From positions 13,006,501-13,070,500 of the forward strand of contig JBBMNZ010000019.1 in assembly GCA_037954325.1 (NCBI GenBank): 64,000 bases of DNA, read 5' to 3'. The notes beneath the pieces are model-generated. The model made no database searches. It saw only the letters and a list, made by a program, of their open reading frames with translations, and had not been told where the DNA came from. Numbering within the stretch: the stretch's first letter is position 1; the number at the start of each line of letters is the position of its first letter. The DNA is from Fistularia commersonii (lineage: Eukaryota > Chordata > Actinopteri > Syngnathiformes > Fistulariidae). The translations under genes were made by a program, and so were the position numbers. This document shows, one piece after another, positions 43,601 to 57,614 of this stretch.

Positions 43601-45594
43601 AAATCCAAAGATTCCGTGTGTGTGTGTGTGTGCTTTAACGGCTAAATATGGTGCTGTTTTTCCTGTTTTAGTCCATACCCTCCATGTGAGTTCAGGGGGT
43701 TAGCTTCCCTCAGAGTATAAGCAGTGCTGCACAGCTGGCCCCTTGGACTGTTACACAGCAAGGCCTCTCAGCAGCTCTTAAAAGTACCATGAGCAGGATT
43801 ATATGATAGATGGCAACACATAATACTCAAATACTATCCAGATTAAACAGTGGTAATGAGAGGAGCTTGATGACCACAGTCCTGGATAGATATTTCTTGC
43901 TCCAACCCCGACTTTATCTGGAATGAGGTGCCGAATGGCTTTCTGTGTTTTTTTTTTGTGCTTTTCCTGTCCCAGTTGAATAGCCAGTTCTTTTAGGCCG
44001 GCTGTGGTTGAGTGGGCTCTGGAGCAGCCTCCACCTACACCCAGCAGCGTCTGGCTAAAGTAGCAGATTGGCCGGGCAGGGTACGTCCGATGATTGACAT
44101 CTGCTCACGTAGTTCATCGCTTTAAAGAAAAACCTTAACACTTCATGCAAAACTGACGGAATAGGGTGGAAACGATTTGTTGCTCCATCAAAATCGCTTG
44201 ACGGTAAATTAACAAGCACATTATGACTGACACTAGATATTATATCCTGCGTGTCAGCTTATTGAAAGACTCTCCAAAGAGGAAATTATAACGTAGGGTT
44301 TTAATTGCCTTCGAGAAGCATGCTGTGAAAAAAAAATGCAATCAGTCGGGTTTCCTCGCTTGGTCTTAAAAGGACTTTTTGTTGTGTTCCTTAATGAAAA
44401 TATGCTCCTACGTGACATTTTGATCCGTTTCTGCCAGTTGCCAATCATTGCAGGTTGCCAAAACTTTCTTCCGGTATTCCAACTTTTTTGAGTTTTCATT
44501 GCAGCAACCGCGTCCACATCAAAGTGTCTCGTCTCTAAAACACCATCAGTCGGGGTCGGGATCTCTGCCGGCGTACGTCGAAACAAAACTCTTCCGTGTG
44601 TTCTGAGTCATTTGCCGGATCCGGTTTTGGAAAATGAATCTGCTCCATACGCTTGGAGACTCACTTTAGGAAATATGGTTTAATATCGATGCTGCGGAGC
44701 AGAAATGGAGGACTGGCAGCAGACGCGATGCAGCTGCAGCAGTGTGTTTGAACAGCACGAACCAGTGAGCCGTTGCAACCACACATCAGGACTGCCAGGA
44801 CGTTTTATCTAGCGATGAGCAGCAAGATGACATTTTATGTCGTTGTCATGCTCAGCACTGGTTTGGAAGTCTTGGGTACGACACAGGTGCAACTTGATAA
44901 TATCCTTTACACTGTAAGTAATATTCAGTGAATCCAGAGAGGTCCGAATTGAAGCTGAAACGTAGCAGAGATTTTTGTGAGCCGATGCCAGAAGTGTCCA
45001 CGTATTCATCTGTTTGTTATAATTCACCCCAGACTCTCTGGTAAGTGATGCACAGCTGCTCACGGTGGGCTAAAAATATCTCCTTAGAGTGGCATGGGGG
45101 AGCACGTACAGCAGAAATCAGGCTGCCATGTGATAGAGCAACTGCCAGTGGGAGTGGAGGACTCCCCGCTCCTCGACAAGATGGCACTTTCATCCTCGCC
45201 TGCCTCATTTCCCCGTCAATCAGTTGGCAAGACAACTACTGGCTAATTCTGATCTCTCTTTTGTTCTTTTTGTTCAAGTTGAAAAGATGCTGGAGAAGCG
45301 AGACTGGGTGATGTCCTTTATGACTGACAGGCGATTTTCAGATTTGTTTTTCCCGCATACTGAACTGTCCTTCATCTGTTCCAAAGCCAGGAAGTGTCCA
45401 AACTATGAAAGGCCAAGAAAGTAGTGTTGTTTTAAGGCGACACTTCATTGGCGTGTTGTGGAAAGTCATGACTGAATTAAGTGGTTCCAGATACTTGATT
45501 CACTTCTTCTCGATTTACCGGTCAATCTACTTTCCCACCCTTATCCCCGGTGACTGAAAGAACTAGATCATTGATACGGGCGGTAGTGTTTCTT

Positions 45595-45930
45595 CCTCAG
45601 AGTATCCGGCCTCTACCTTAGAGATAGAAAGAGGAGCTTGGTCTTCCTGGAGGACCACAGAGTAGAGCTACTGCAGATAAGCCAGATGAGCCAGAGGATG
45701 CCTCCTGGACACCTCCATGATGAGGCAGCCTGGAGACGCTAACGGGGGAAGACCCAGGATATGCTGGAAGGACTTTGTCCCTGGGCTGGGTTGACATTCG
45801 ATTTGCCCAGAAGAGCCGGACCAAGAGGACGAAGAGAGGGATATCCGGCCCTTTCTACTAAGACTGCTGGCCTTGCGATCCCTTCCTGGATACGTCCCCG
45901 AAGATAGATGGATGTATGATTGGACGGATG
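45595..45930 (+). mobile_element. LINE 3' end, family A
   Basis: Contains GAGGATGCCTCCTGGACACC, GGGGAAGACCCAGGATATGC and a tail with GATGGATG. This is a common terminal part of fish LINEs in which the broken frame reads RMPPGHL and GKTQDML. Two more copies are at 52880-53500 (reverse) and 62885-63090. Confidence 0.65.
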
Positions 45931-47784
45931 GATGATTCAGTACCTCAGCCCTGGAAGCATGAACAAAAAGGAGTCGAGTAGATCTAATCTGATTTCTTTT
46001 TTTTTTTTTCCCAGCTGTTGAATTTCTCCTTGGTGAACGCGATCAGATACAGCCGTAATCCCGGGCGGGTCGGCAGCAGCTTGCAGGTATTAAGTGTTTG
46101 ACGATGAAGCACACTGACGGAGAGCTAAGCTGATTTGCGTGCCGTCAACCTCTCCGTTAAAGCCAGCAGGAGGCGCTTCACAGGCCCCGATAAGCGGCAT
46201 TGTACCCCCTCTGGCTGAATAACAATGCTGGATGGATTTCTGTGGATTAGCCAACCTGTCCCACAGGGGTCAGACCTTTGTCCAACCAAAGAAGCCGAAG
46301 CGAAGGAGAAAACGGGTGCGTTTTTTTTTTTGTTCTCCATTCACTTTCTTTCATCAGCCTAAGAGTGTAAGGCAGTATTTATTTCCCCAGTGATCTGGAC
46401 TTGAAAGGCGGCATAAAACATGTCATATTATGCTGTAATTGCTAGTTAATCATTGAAAATGCATATCAAAGCAGCTTAGAGTTCCAGGATGTCGTGACAC
46501 ATCATTTGTATTTTTAGCCTTTGGGCGGCTGGTTTGGACGGAACAAGTCATTTGGAAATGGAGTGCCTTGGAGTCTCTGAGTCCTTTCTAATCAAGGGTA
46601 AACTATATGTCTATATTACGGCACATTGGAGGGTTCAGCCGGAGGGGCTGCACTCTCTCAGCCAATCAGGGGCCGGGTTAAGGGCTGGGTGAGTATCCTT
46701 CAAGTCATTGATCCAGTAGCTGTCTTTCAATCAGAGGGTCAGTGAGTGGAAAAGTGTGTGACATGAAACCATCCTGCTGTCAAACCCTTCACTTACCACT
46801 ACCAGCATCAGTGAAAAGCCCCCTGGTTCATAACGTAACTTAAAACCGAGCAGTATAAGAATGAAACAAACCGCTGAAAGCCCTTGCGTAAGGATAACTT
46901 TGCTGTGATTTTCTGTTCCAAGCAAACAAAGGACTTGACTTTTGGTTCTTGTCAAACCAGTTCTTTCTGGGCGTTGTTTGTTGTTTTCTCCGGGTAGGTG
47001 GGGATCCATGCAGCTGCTGGTTCCACCAGCCGCCGCTGGTCGGTATCGTGATTCTTTGCCCTGTGCTTGATGTCCTCCTGGTTCCATTTCACCCGGGGAG
47101 CAGTAAGCTGTTTGTGGGTGGACATCTGGAGTTTTAGCACCCTACAGGTGATAAGTGTGAGTGGTGGGCCGGGGGCCATTTCACGCCTTAATGAAAGATA
47201 TGGTAAAGTGGAGTATTCTCTTTGGGTTTTACTCTGAATCCTCATTTAGACAAGTAGGCCGGCCACTCAAGGGACACACTGCCCGGTTTTAATTAGGGCT
47301 TTTTTGTCTGTCCGACACAAACCGGCTGCTCCGACCTGGAGGCAGGATCTTCTCCGCAGTGTCTCCTCCTGCTTTAATAAGCCCTCTGCTGGAGCAGAGG
47401 GTTATCCCCCTGAACTTCGGGTTATTCTTAATCTACGAGGAGAGGAGTGTGAAGAGAGAACCTGTTGGGGTCCTGCGGGACTCGGGGACTACTGATTCCC
47501 GACCTGTAGCCTGAAAAGGCTAGTATGTTACCTGGGACAGGCAGTGCTTCCTGGAGTCCATAAGGATGCAGATAAGGGTAGAATTTTCCTTTAGCGAAGA
47601 AGGGCATCGGCAGTCCGTACATGTATGCTTCACATATTCACCTCTTCTAATGAAGGTGATTCAAGAGTTCCCTGTCAGAGGGTCACTATGGCTTCTACTT
47701 TCTGTTTTTTTTTTTTTTTGGCATCGCGCTATGGCCGACTTTTCATTTGCAATATGTGAAAAATTTGGAGACACTCCTGCCACT

Positions 47785-47785
47785 C

Positions 47786-47817
<32 letters not shown>

Positions 47818-47822
47818 CACAT
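47785..47822. repeat. Microsatellite (CA)n
   Basis: About 38 bp of CA units with one GC change. Confidence 0.9.
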
Positions 47823-47936
47823 CCTTGTATCTGCATTTAACCCAAGTGGAGTTAAGAGGCCATCGATATAGTGGGAGGCTAGGAAGTACACGAGTGCTGT
47901 TGGTCATGTGATTCACTCTGACTGGGGAAGACTTAT

Positions 47937-48009
47937 GTATGTATGTATGTATGTATGTGTGTATGTATGTATGTATGTATGTATGTATGTACGTATGTAT
48001 GTATGTATT
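47937..48009. repeat. Microsatellite (GTAT)n
   Basis: About 73 bp of GTAT units with a few substitutions. Confidence 0.95.
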
Positions 48010-50719
48010 TAAAACACAGGTGGCACCAGAGCTGCCATGCAAGGTGCTAACCAGAAAATAGGGAGTAAGTGGGGGTTCAGTGTCTTGCTTAAGGACACTT
48101 TGGCATTGAGACAGGAGGGGTTGGGGGTTGAACCACCAAACTCTTGACCAACCAAGGCTCCTGTGTCCCAGTCTAGTACCTTTTTTTAATTTTACAGTCA
48201 CAATCTTCCCAAGTGAATAGTTTTTTTTTAACATGTTGATTCATTTATATAACAAAAATGGCAATGTTCCTTGTTTCAAAATCTGGCGGTTGACCAGGTT
48301 TTCTCTGTGTGGAGTCTCCCCATGCATGCTTGGGTTCTCTCCATGTTCTCCTGCCTGGTTCGCCTCCAGGGTCTTTCTCCCACTGTCCAAATGCAATCAG
48401 TATATCTCTATACAACAAGTGAATGAGAGGATGAATAGTTGTACAGGTATGACGTGTAAATGAGAGGATGAATGGTTGTTGGTATCTATATGTGGCAGTG
48501 TTATTGACAATTGCTGGTCCAGGTTAAACCCCGCCTCTCTGCCCAGAGACAGCATGGGTTGGCTCCAGTCCTCCTCAGCTGACCTCCTGTGAAGAGCATG
48601 CCGTGCACATGATTAAGGAAACTATTAAAAGTCAGATGAGGCTTGGGATGAAGTTCAACAAGCCTTCCAGCAGCCGAGGGCTGGAAGGCAGGAGAATCTT
48701 CCTAGAAGCCAAAGTGAAGTTTTGCATTTTGCAAAATTGTGGTGTGGAGCTCCTGTTCTGTCAGGAGAAACCTCTCTCCACCCTGGGTTGGAGATCCTTT
48801 CACACAAGATTTTCATCTTGAACTTTTTAGAATGATTCCATCATTCTGTATCTTCATGGTTTCAGTCGTGCCAGAAAATAGAACGTGAGTTTTTGTGTGT
48901 GTCGCTTCAGGGATTCAGGAAGCGTATATTTATATCTACTCTCGTTTAATGAAGCGCCCAGGCGATAATGTAATGAGTGACCGCTAATGATTGAAGATGA
49001 ATTGCAAATTGACGATTCTTCTGTCAGCAGATAGGTTCTTACCTCAAACATGAGCGCCAGATGTGTGCGCGTCACAGAGCCACCAAAATAAGAAACCGAA
49101 ACCAAAAGTGTGTTACATTTATGAAATCAAGGAACCACTACAGAGAAATGAATTGTAACATAAACATTAACATAAACATAAACAAGTTGAGCTCCAGTAT
49201 CTATCTGAGTCCCTCTTGTATTGATTAAATGAAAAGCTTAAATCAGGAAACCAGAAATGCAACCTGTATACCCAATTAAAATATTTATTTCACCTTGTTA
49301 ATATGATTTTTTTTTTTTTTGCTCCCAATCCTCACACATCAGGCTGTCATGGATATTTTGCACAACCCAAAACATTTTTTAATGTTTCACATTTACCAGA
49401 AAATCTAAATTTAGAATAAAAAATAACATTAAAAAAAAAAAACAGCTAAAAATTAAACGATTTCTTATTAAATGCTATTATTTTCCAAAGCCATAGGGAC
49501 CCGCAGCAGATGGTGTCTATATGTGTGCGTGTGTGTGTTCTACTACACATCCTGATGCATCACAGGTAATCAGGCCTTTGCTAATGACCCAGTGATGCTG
49601 AAGGGCGCTAATGAGCGGTTCTCACTGGTAAAGCGTCTTCCTTGACGCCCAGACCAGGTTGCCCACGCGGTGCAGCAACGCCAGGAGCGATGCTGCGCTG
49701 GTGAAAAGGCGCTAAACCCAGCGGGGAGTCTTGGCCCTGGCTTGCTGGCCCTCCTAGCAGCCACTGCAATCTGCGGACCCTGACGAGTTGCAAAATAAAA
49801 ACCCTTCCTCAGTCCATGGTCTTTTGCTTGAAAGTGCAGAGGAAACAGCTTGGAAATGAGCCAGAATGAGCTGTTTTTCTTAGCATCAGATGAGGTTTGG
49901 TTGCCTTCCTGGCAGAATATCTTGGATTACAGCTATTCAGTTTCTCTACTGTTGTCGGGCTATTTTTGGAAACATGGTGGCCTGAGTTAGGAAAATTACA
50001 TTTCTCATTGTCTCAGTTGAAGAAGGCGCACACCGTACCGTTAGCTAAGCTACACTTACCTCAGCCTGAATCCAGGTTTAATCTCATAATTTGAGAGGGA
50101 AATTTCAGGATTATATCTATATATTAAAAACTCTGGTATCCCTGAACAGTTAATCAAATCTGTGCCCGAATCCACTCTTTGATTCCTCGGTCAATCTGAA
50201 GGTGGTTCCAAAGTGATCAGTTTTAGCTAAGACATGTTTAGTATTTCTGTCTAAAGAGAGTTTAGACAAATCTGCCTGATACTATCACAGTGGCGATTTG
50301 GAAGGAGCTCCGGTCCAGCGCCTCTGGCCTCAGATTCCTTCTGTTGACTGGAACGGGACGCCAAAGGACCGGTGGCCTCTTGCATGTAAAATTCCATGGA
50401 AATCTTGCCGTCTCATTGGCTCAAGGTTGGTTTTGAAAGAGCTGGATTCATGCAAGGACTCCATGTGTTGGAGAGTGGTGAATATATGCTACTCAGTCTC
50501 TACATGCAACCCTGAGTGTAGGATTAGTGGTATAGATAATGAATCAATGGATTCATCTATATATCTCAAAACAGTTTTCCTGAACATACTCACTGTAGTA
50601 CATGATGTACTCTGGGCCTCCTCAGGTGATGTGCTGAGTGACTGAAAGTGTACTTTTCCCTCTTGGACTACCGGTATGTCAGTACACTGGGCATTAATAA
50701 CAAAACTTTTGACTTCATC

Positions 50720-51490
50720 GGGGATCAGCACTGAGCCCCTTCTTGTTTGCATTTGTGATGGACAAGCTGAGAGATGAGGTTAGACAGGAATCTCCATGAA
50801 CCATGATGTTTGCAAATTACATTGTGTTCTGTAGTGAGAGCAGTGACCAGGTTGAAGAAAATCCAGAGAGGCGAAGGGATCCTCTGAAAAGGTGAAGAAT
50901 GAAGGTTAGTCACAGCAAGACAGAATATATGTGTGTGTGAATGAGAGGAATCCGAGTGGAATGGTGAGGCTACAAGGAGTGGAGATCAAGAAGTTGGAGG
51001 ATTTCAAGTACGAGGGGTTAACAGTCCAGAGCAAAGGAGAGTGTGGAAAAGAGGTAAAGAAACGGGTTCAAGCAGGTTGGAATGGGAGGAGAAAAGTGTC
51101 AGGAGTACTATGTGATAGAAGACTATCAGCCAGAATGACAGGAAAGGTGTTGTGTGGACTAGAAACAGTGACAATGACGAAAAGATGCTAAGGTTCTCTT
51201 TGGGAGTGACCAGGATGGATAGGATCAGGAATGAGCCTATCAGAGGAACAGCACATGTTAGATGTTTTGGAGAGAAGGTCAGAGAAGCCAGACTGAGATG
51301 GTTGGGTCGTGTAGTGAATATAATTGGGAAACAGATGATGGAATTGGAGCTGCCAGGCAGGAGATCTGGAGGAAGAGCAAAGAGAAGATTTATGGATGGA
51401 GTGAGAGAGGATATGAAGGTAGTTGGTGTGAGAGAGGAGGATACAGAGAATAGGGTTAGATGGAGAAGGTAGATTCTCTGTGGCCACACC
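50720..51490 (+). mobile_element. RTE-like LINE, reverse-transcriptase C-terminal half (defective)
   Basis: Frames from about 50730 read LSPFLFAFVMDKL, then MFANYIVF, KTEYMCVNERNPSGMVRLQG, ECGKEVKKRVQAGWNGRRK and, after a break, GVTRMDRIRNEPIRGTAHVR and ELELPGRRSGGRAKRRFMDG to a stop at about 51470. The catalytic FADD box is FANY here, so the enzyme is dead. Same lineage as 3000-3700, but plus strand. Confidence 0.8.
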
Positions 51491-52224
51491 TGAAGGGAAA
51501 AGCTGAAAGGAAAATAAGATGTTTGTTTTTTTGCAGATGACGCCTAGTTTATCTAATCGCAAGGTAAACTGTCTCCGAGTGATGGCAGTGAGGTACTTTG
51601 GTACTCACTGACTAATGGTACAAACACTGCACTTTCCAAATTCTGAGAGGGGAAGTGAGAGGCAAAATCTTATCTCCCAGGACTATGAAAAATGTCTGTT
51701 TGTCATGGTGTCTGCTGTGAGTTTTAATTTCACCCTGTTTGAAGTTGGTAAAAGAAAAAGCTGCTGTGGTGGAAAAAGTAATTGAGTTTGTGTCACACCG
51801 CCACCGCCCCCACTTGAGGGTGACTCATTTCTATAGTGACTCAATGAGCCACAGCGAGAGAAAACATGTCTGTGTGTGTCTGCATGGATTACTATTATTA
51901 TTATTTCTTTTTGGTTTCATTAGTTTCAGAAACCTAAAATACCCTCATGTAATTATCCTAATAATAATACATTGTGAGGAACAGCTAATCAACAGTTTGT
52001 TTGCTCTTACCCTGAAACTATTTGGGTATTAAAACTTCTGAAAGAAGGCAAACATGAAAGAGTTAGAGTGGACTCGATGATGTGATATTATTTGACAGTA
52101 GAAGTACACAACATGTATGCTGGTAAATAGCCATGACTACTTGTTGCGCTGCCGAGGCTGCTCTCGCATGGGTCGGGATGTTGAAAGCAGAGGGAACCAG
52201 CCAGGCCAATCAGGATGTGACTGA

Positions 52225-52340
52225 GTAGATATCATGCTGCATTTTTTAATTTTATTTATTTCTCCTTTATTTAACCAGGAAAGTCCCACTGAGATTAAAA
52301 ACCTCTTTTTCAAGGGAGTCCTGGCCAAGAGGCAGCAAAA
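52225..52340. repeat. Interspersed repeat, TTTATTTAACCAGGAAAG type
   Basis: The segment TTTATTTAACCAGGAAAGTC, then GAGATTAAAAACCTCTTTTT and AGTCCTGGCCAAGAGGCAGC is a repeat found widely in fish genomes. It has no coding function here. Confidence 0.5.
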
Positions 52341-52704
52341 GAATACAATTACATTTAAAATGAAATTAAAATGCCATACAAATCATATAAAACAGTTGCA
52401 AGTCTGTGAAGTCGTCTCAAGTGCTCTCAATCTGGACTCAAAGCGGCTCAATGAAACAAGTTCCGTGAGTTTCCAGTCCTTTTGCAACATGTTCCATGTA
52501 GTGGACAACATCTACTCTCTCCAAGCCAATTGCTCAGTCCTCTTCCTGGTGTGGTGCGTGTCCAAGTAGGTTCAAAAATGGGCTTTCCTCCTCCAGTGTG
52601 AGCAAGCCAGATCACGGTCTTTGCCGTTGCATGTCGGACCTCGTCTCAGTGCCGACCACCGACTGGCATCAAACCTTGACTTGGGTCCCCGTTTCAAAGC
52701 TTCC

Positions 52705-52860
52705 CTTGTCGAAATCTTCTTGTCATGGCAGCTGGACATGAATTTCTTTACCTGAAGACGTTTCATCCCTCATCTGAGAGGCTTCTTCAGTTCTAATGAC
52801 CCGTGGGGAGTTTCTGAATATATTCACCATGACCTGGAGAACCTCCACAGACATATTCCA
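52705..52860. repeat. Interspersed repeat with CTGAAGACGTTTCATCCCTC
   Basis: Best kept of the three copies (others at 1500-1720 and 39560-39840). Reads TGTCGAAATCTTCTTGTCAT to GAGAACCTCCACAGACATAT. Confidence 0.55.
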
Positions 52861-52879
52861 AAGCTTTATTGTTCTCAAG

Positions 52880-53500
52880 ATCAAGATCGGGGCTTCAAGT
52901 AGGCAAAGCTTCAGTGGTCTGCAATGAGCAATGAGGGCCAGACTACCCTTTCCCGAGCCACATGATCCAGCTCTTCTGGGTGATCCCAAGGCGTTCCCAG
53001 GCCAGCCTAGAGACATAGTCTCTCCAGCGTGCCCTGGGTCTTCCCCGTGGCCTTCTCCTAGATGGACATTCACGGAATACCTCTCCCGAGAGGCGTCCAG
53101 GAGGCATCCTGACCAGATGCCTGAGTCACCTTATCTGACTCCTCTTTATGCAGAGGAGCAGTGACTCTACTCTGAGCCCCTCCCAGATGCCTGAACCTCT
53201 CACCTTATCTCTAAGGAAGAGTTCGGCCGCCCTGTGAAGAAAACTAATTTCTTGTATCGGCAATCTCGTTCTTTCGGTCACTACCCAAGGCTTGTGACCC
53301 TAGGTGAGGGTAGGAATGTAGATCGACGGATAAATTGAGAGCTTCGCTCAGCTTCCTCTTCTCCACAGCCGTCCGGCACAGAGCCCACAACACTGTAGAC
53401 GCTGCACCAATCCGCCTGTCAATCTCCTGCTCCATCCTGCCACCTTTAACTCTTCCACTTGGGGTAGGACCTCTTCCCTGGCCCGGTCTGGGCACTCCAC
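52880..53500 (-). mobile_element. LINE 3' end, family A, reverse copy
   Basis: On the minus strand it has the same blocks as 45595-45930, for example ATGCCTCCTGGACGCC and GGGAAGACCCAGGGCACGC, with more sequence on the 5' side. Confidence 0.65.
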
Positions 53501-55005
53501 CTGATCATGGACAGATGAAGCCAACGGAACCACATCATCTGCAGAAAGCAGATTTGTCCACCAAACCAGATCCCCTCGATACCCTGGCTGCCCCTAAAAG
53601 TTATGAACAGAATTGGTGACCTCTGGGGACTTCTTATTCTACATCAGCATCTGTCACTTAGTTCGATCAAGCTAATTCTGGAAACAGAGCTGACGACATT
53701 CTTGGGACATAGACAGTTAAGATCGAGAACTAACGGTATTTGCTAGAAGCAACAGTGTTACCCTGGTGGCAACAACTAGACAAATCAACCACTACATTTC
53801 CAAAAAACCCACTGCTTACCAGCTCATACCATTAAATGGACCTCCAAAAGGTGCCGAACTCAATACAGGCTACAGCGTGGACATACTTCTGGACCTCCTG
53901 CACAATCAGCACAAAGCAAAGACAATGCACATTCTTTTGTTAGCCTTCTTGTATGAGAGCAGACACAGCTGACAGACACAGTTAGCTTACCCATGCTAAC
54001 AACACTATACAAAGCTGGAGTCACTGGGCTGCATCACAATATCAACCATAGCTAATGCTAAGCCACATGCAGCACAGATTACACAGTGGTGACACATCAC
54101 CAAAGCGAATGCGCAAATTAGTTGGAGGGCCAGATTTGGCCCCAGGGCACCTGGTTGAATTGTCGCTGTGCATTTAGAAGCTCTCAATCGCGCTAACACT
54201 CCCAAGATGGCAGTGATGCTTGAACGTGACTGGATGTGACGGCTGTTTCCGTGCCCCTCGTGTAAAGCTTTAACGGGCTTCTGAAAGAATGAATGGTTAT
54301 AAGACCGCCGGTTGGTTATCGAGCCTGTCAAAGTGCTCTTTGGGTGCATTAACGACTTTCTCTGCCATTTAACAATGACAATCGTCCCTTTAGCGACACT
54401 GTCCTGGTCCAAACCTAACCACAGTCTACTCTGCAGACTATTTTTGGTCCAATATATTGTCTCCAGCTGGACGGGTCGCAGCTATAACTTGCTCTTCTAG
54501 ACGCTTTCAATCAATACCCTGGCAGCGGCTCACCTCGGCTGTTTGTGTTTCCATAAATCAAAGTATACAGCTTCGTTTTCTTTCTGCCTGGCTGGCACCC
54601 ACTCGCTCATTTCTTTGCTCTTGCTGAACTCATATTGTTTGTAAATGGCTCTGCGTTGACATTCAGTCTGCACTGCCCCCTGAGCTGGGGGGTGGTGGGT
54701 GGGGGTACAGGTAAGTCGGGTGTCAGCGGGTCGGTTAAAACTCCCTCATCCTCGCCTTGTGTTTTGCACATTGTAGCCGCTGAGTGCAATAGCTAACGGT
54801 TAGCTTCTGTTTACCTGGGTGGTGTTCAGGATGAATGTCCGAATGGCTCTCACTCTGCATCATAGAAACACAACTATTCACCCTCGCATTCACGTGTCAT
54901 ATATAAAGACATACAACCATTCTCTCCAGTAGGGTCTCCAATGAACCTGCTGCATGTGTTTGAACTGCACGAGGAACCCGGAGAACCCGGTGAAAAATTC
55001 TCAAG

Positions 55006-55008
<3 letters not shown>

Positions 55009-55040
<32 letters not shown>
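55009..55040. repeat. Microsatellite (CA)n
   Basis: About 32 bp pure CA repeat, followed 100 bp later by a GT tract. Confidence 0.9.
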
Positions 55041-55041
<1 letters not shown>

Positions 55042-57061
55042 ATGCCAAACTTGCATTAGAGCAGCACTTTAATCTGATACGCTCGATGAGATTAAAGGAG
55101 AAAGTGATCACACCAGGTGGAGGTGGAGAGAGTGTGTGTTTTTTTTGTGTGTGTGTGTGTGTGGTGAGGGGGGTCAGACATGCTGTATATTTCAGAAGAA
55201 AAAACAATCCTCGATTCCTTTGCCCTCCAAAGTGGAACAGGTCTCTCCTGCAGATGGACGGAGTCTTGCGCTTAGAAATGCCAGGTGGCCTTTGCCACAA
55301 TGTTCCTCTGCAACCTGCAATCCTGGCGGAGACCTTTAGTGGTGGCTCGGAGTTTGAAATAACAGGCGGCCACTTCCCGCTTGTGGCTCTCAGATGTTAC
55401 CCCCACCATTCTGTCTCTGGAGAGACTTTTTGACAGATGTGTGACGTCAACAGAGCACAGGGGTAGATGGTAATCCGCGGTGCCGGAGAGAGCGTGGAGG
55501 AAGTGTGACATGCCCTGGCTGCGATGTAGTGACAGCACGAGACTGGGATTACTGACCTGGGATTACAACCACCCCCACCCCCCTTTAAACACACAAGAAC
55601 ACAAATCCACAACTATGTGCGGCCAAAGGCCTGCTTTCTGGCAAATTTCTCAGGCAAATCGGCAATATCTGAGCTGCAGCTTCTGGTGCATGAATGGGTT
55701 AGTGCTGCAGAGCGATATGATTGGCTCCATTGGAGAAAAAGCCCCGCCCCCGCAGGCGCTGAATGACTGGGTGAGTGATTGAGTCTATCAGACACAGTAA
55801 ATTTATGTGAGAAGTGAAGTAAAAGATGGTGTGTGTGTGTGAGCATGTGTCCATAGGACCAGGTTTCGGATCCATGGGCGTTGCGCTCTCAACCAAGGGG
55901 ACCTGCAAAGCTGAGCATATGAACAGGGCCACTTCTGCATTAGAAAAACTCTCTCGGACTGGAAGGAAACTGGTGACACTGAGGTGGAAACATCTCATGA
56001 AAGTCCAGAGACGCCAGGAGGAGAGGCGGACCTTCGGAGTGCTACGTTCTCATTGCATAATCCCTCATACCTCGGATGGTTGCAGAATTATTAGCTCGCA
56101 ACACGTACTCCCTTGGACATTTTTCGTGTTTGCACACACACACACTGTTTTTCTGAATTGTGCGTGTGTGTGTGTTTGGGGGGGATACACACCAGGAATG
56201 TGGTGACGCTGCTGTTTACATTCTTCGGAATGTGATAGCGTAATGGGCGTATGTGTTGGGACAGGTGATTAAGCACAGGTTAAACCTGTCCGGGCCTTTG
56301 GGTTTCCCAATCCCAGTTTGTGCTCCGGCACCATGGCTTGGATGAATCCCTTGTTCAGTCAGCTTTCTCTCTGCTCCAGACCGGTTCCTGCAGACAAAAA
56401 AAAAAAACGGCATATGGAGGCGGGCGTGCCGCCACAGGCTCCTGTCGGGGCGGGTCAACACACTAAGGCTTGCACGGCTGGATGGATAAAAAAATGGCAA
56501 ACACTCAAGCCAAGTTATCATCATCAGGATTGTCACTGCTAGATGGAGCTTAAAAAAAAACAAACAAACAAAAAAAAAAGCCATTGTGTATCTAATCTGG
56601 ATACACACAAACACACACACGCACAATCCCTCAGTAGATATCGTTTCCTGAAACACAGAGCAAAAAGCAAACAATTGCAGATCAAGAACACCCCTTTGTG
56701 TGTGTGTGTGTGTGTGGGGGGGGGTGTCTTCCGTAAACAACGCTGGAGAGGAACACACTGTGTTGCAGCGGGAGGTCTGTGTTCGGCGGTTGCGCGCCAG
56801 AAATCGCACCAGAGAGGCGAGAGGTTCTCCGCTCCACTGACTCGGACTTCCACCACCCCTTGTCATGAAATGTGCTTTTTGAAATTGCGCGTGCGTTCAG
56901 TTAACCCCCCCTCCTATTTTCTTTCTTTTTTTTTTTACCCGGGAATGCAGTGATTATCTTTCGGAAAGATAAAGGATGTTGCTCGATGACTCCCACACTA
57001 TCTAACGTCCGGCAGCTGTCCAGATAAGGCTATTAGTGCTCAGGACTATGATGTGTTTGTG

Positions 57062-57090
57062 GTGTGTGTGTGTGTGTGTGTGTGTGTGTC
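57062..57090. repeat. Microsatellite (GT)n
   Basis: About 29 bp of GT units. Confidence 0.85.
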
Positions 57091-57614
57091 AGTGTAGCTT
57101 TATCTCTATTATTTCACTGACAAGAAAGGCAGTTATGGAATCGGTGCAGGTAATTAAATTGCCATTGTTGTAATGGAATGATAAAGTTTATAATACCGAT
57201 TGTTGATAAATGTGTTGCTCATTGATGCGCGGAACAGATGCAGCTGGGCGAGGAAAACATCTTACAAATGCTATCGTGGTGACTGGACTCAGGCCCTGTT
57301 TACACCGAGACAGTTCCATGTTGCCGACTGCAACGTTTTGAAAACGACCTCTGCGCACGTTGAACTGGAAGAAACAACCAGAAAACGATGTAGTGCACAT
57401 GCCAGGCCAGTATTTGGTATTGAGAATTTGTGATATGACTGAATCAGAAGCAGAAGTAGAGGCATTTCTCGGTTCTAGAGTGAGTGTGACCATCAACGAT
57501 GGGCAAGCAAGGTGGAGTCACTGCTCTGAGAGACCCTGAACTACAAGGAGGGTCAGTTCCAAGAGGATTCAGATTGGGAGTCATGTCAAATCAGTGGACT
57601 TGTACTCTCTGGAG

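Noticed and set aside
55009..55165. CA tract followed by GT tract as a possible regulatory hairpin
   Set aside because: CA/GT pairs are common by chance in fish introns and nothing else supports a function.
56216..56866. Longest open frame of the window (216 codons, minus strand)
   Set aside because: It crosses a CA microsatellite and poly-A/T runs, has no domain signature and no splice or promoter support, so it is chance.
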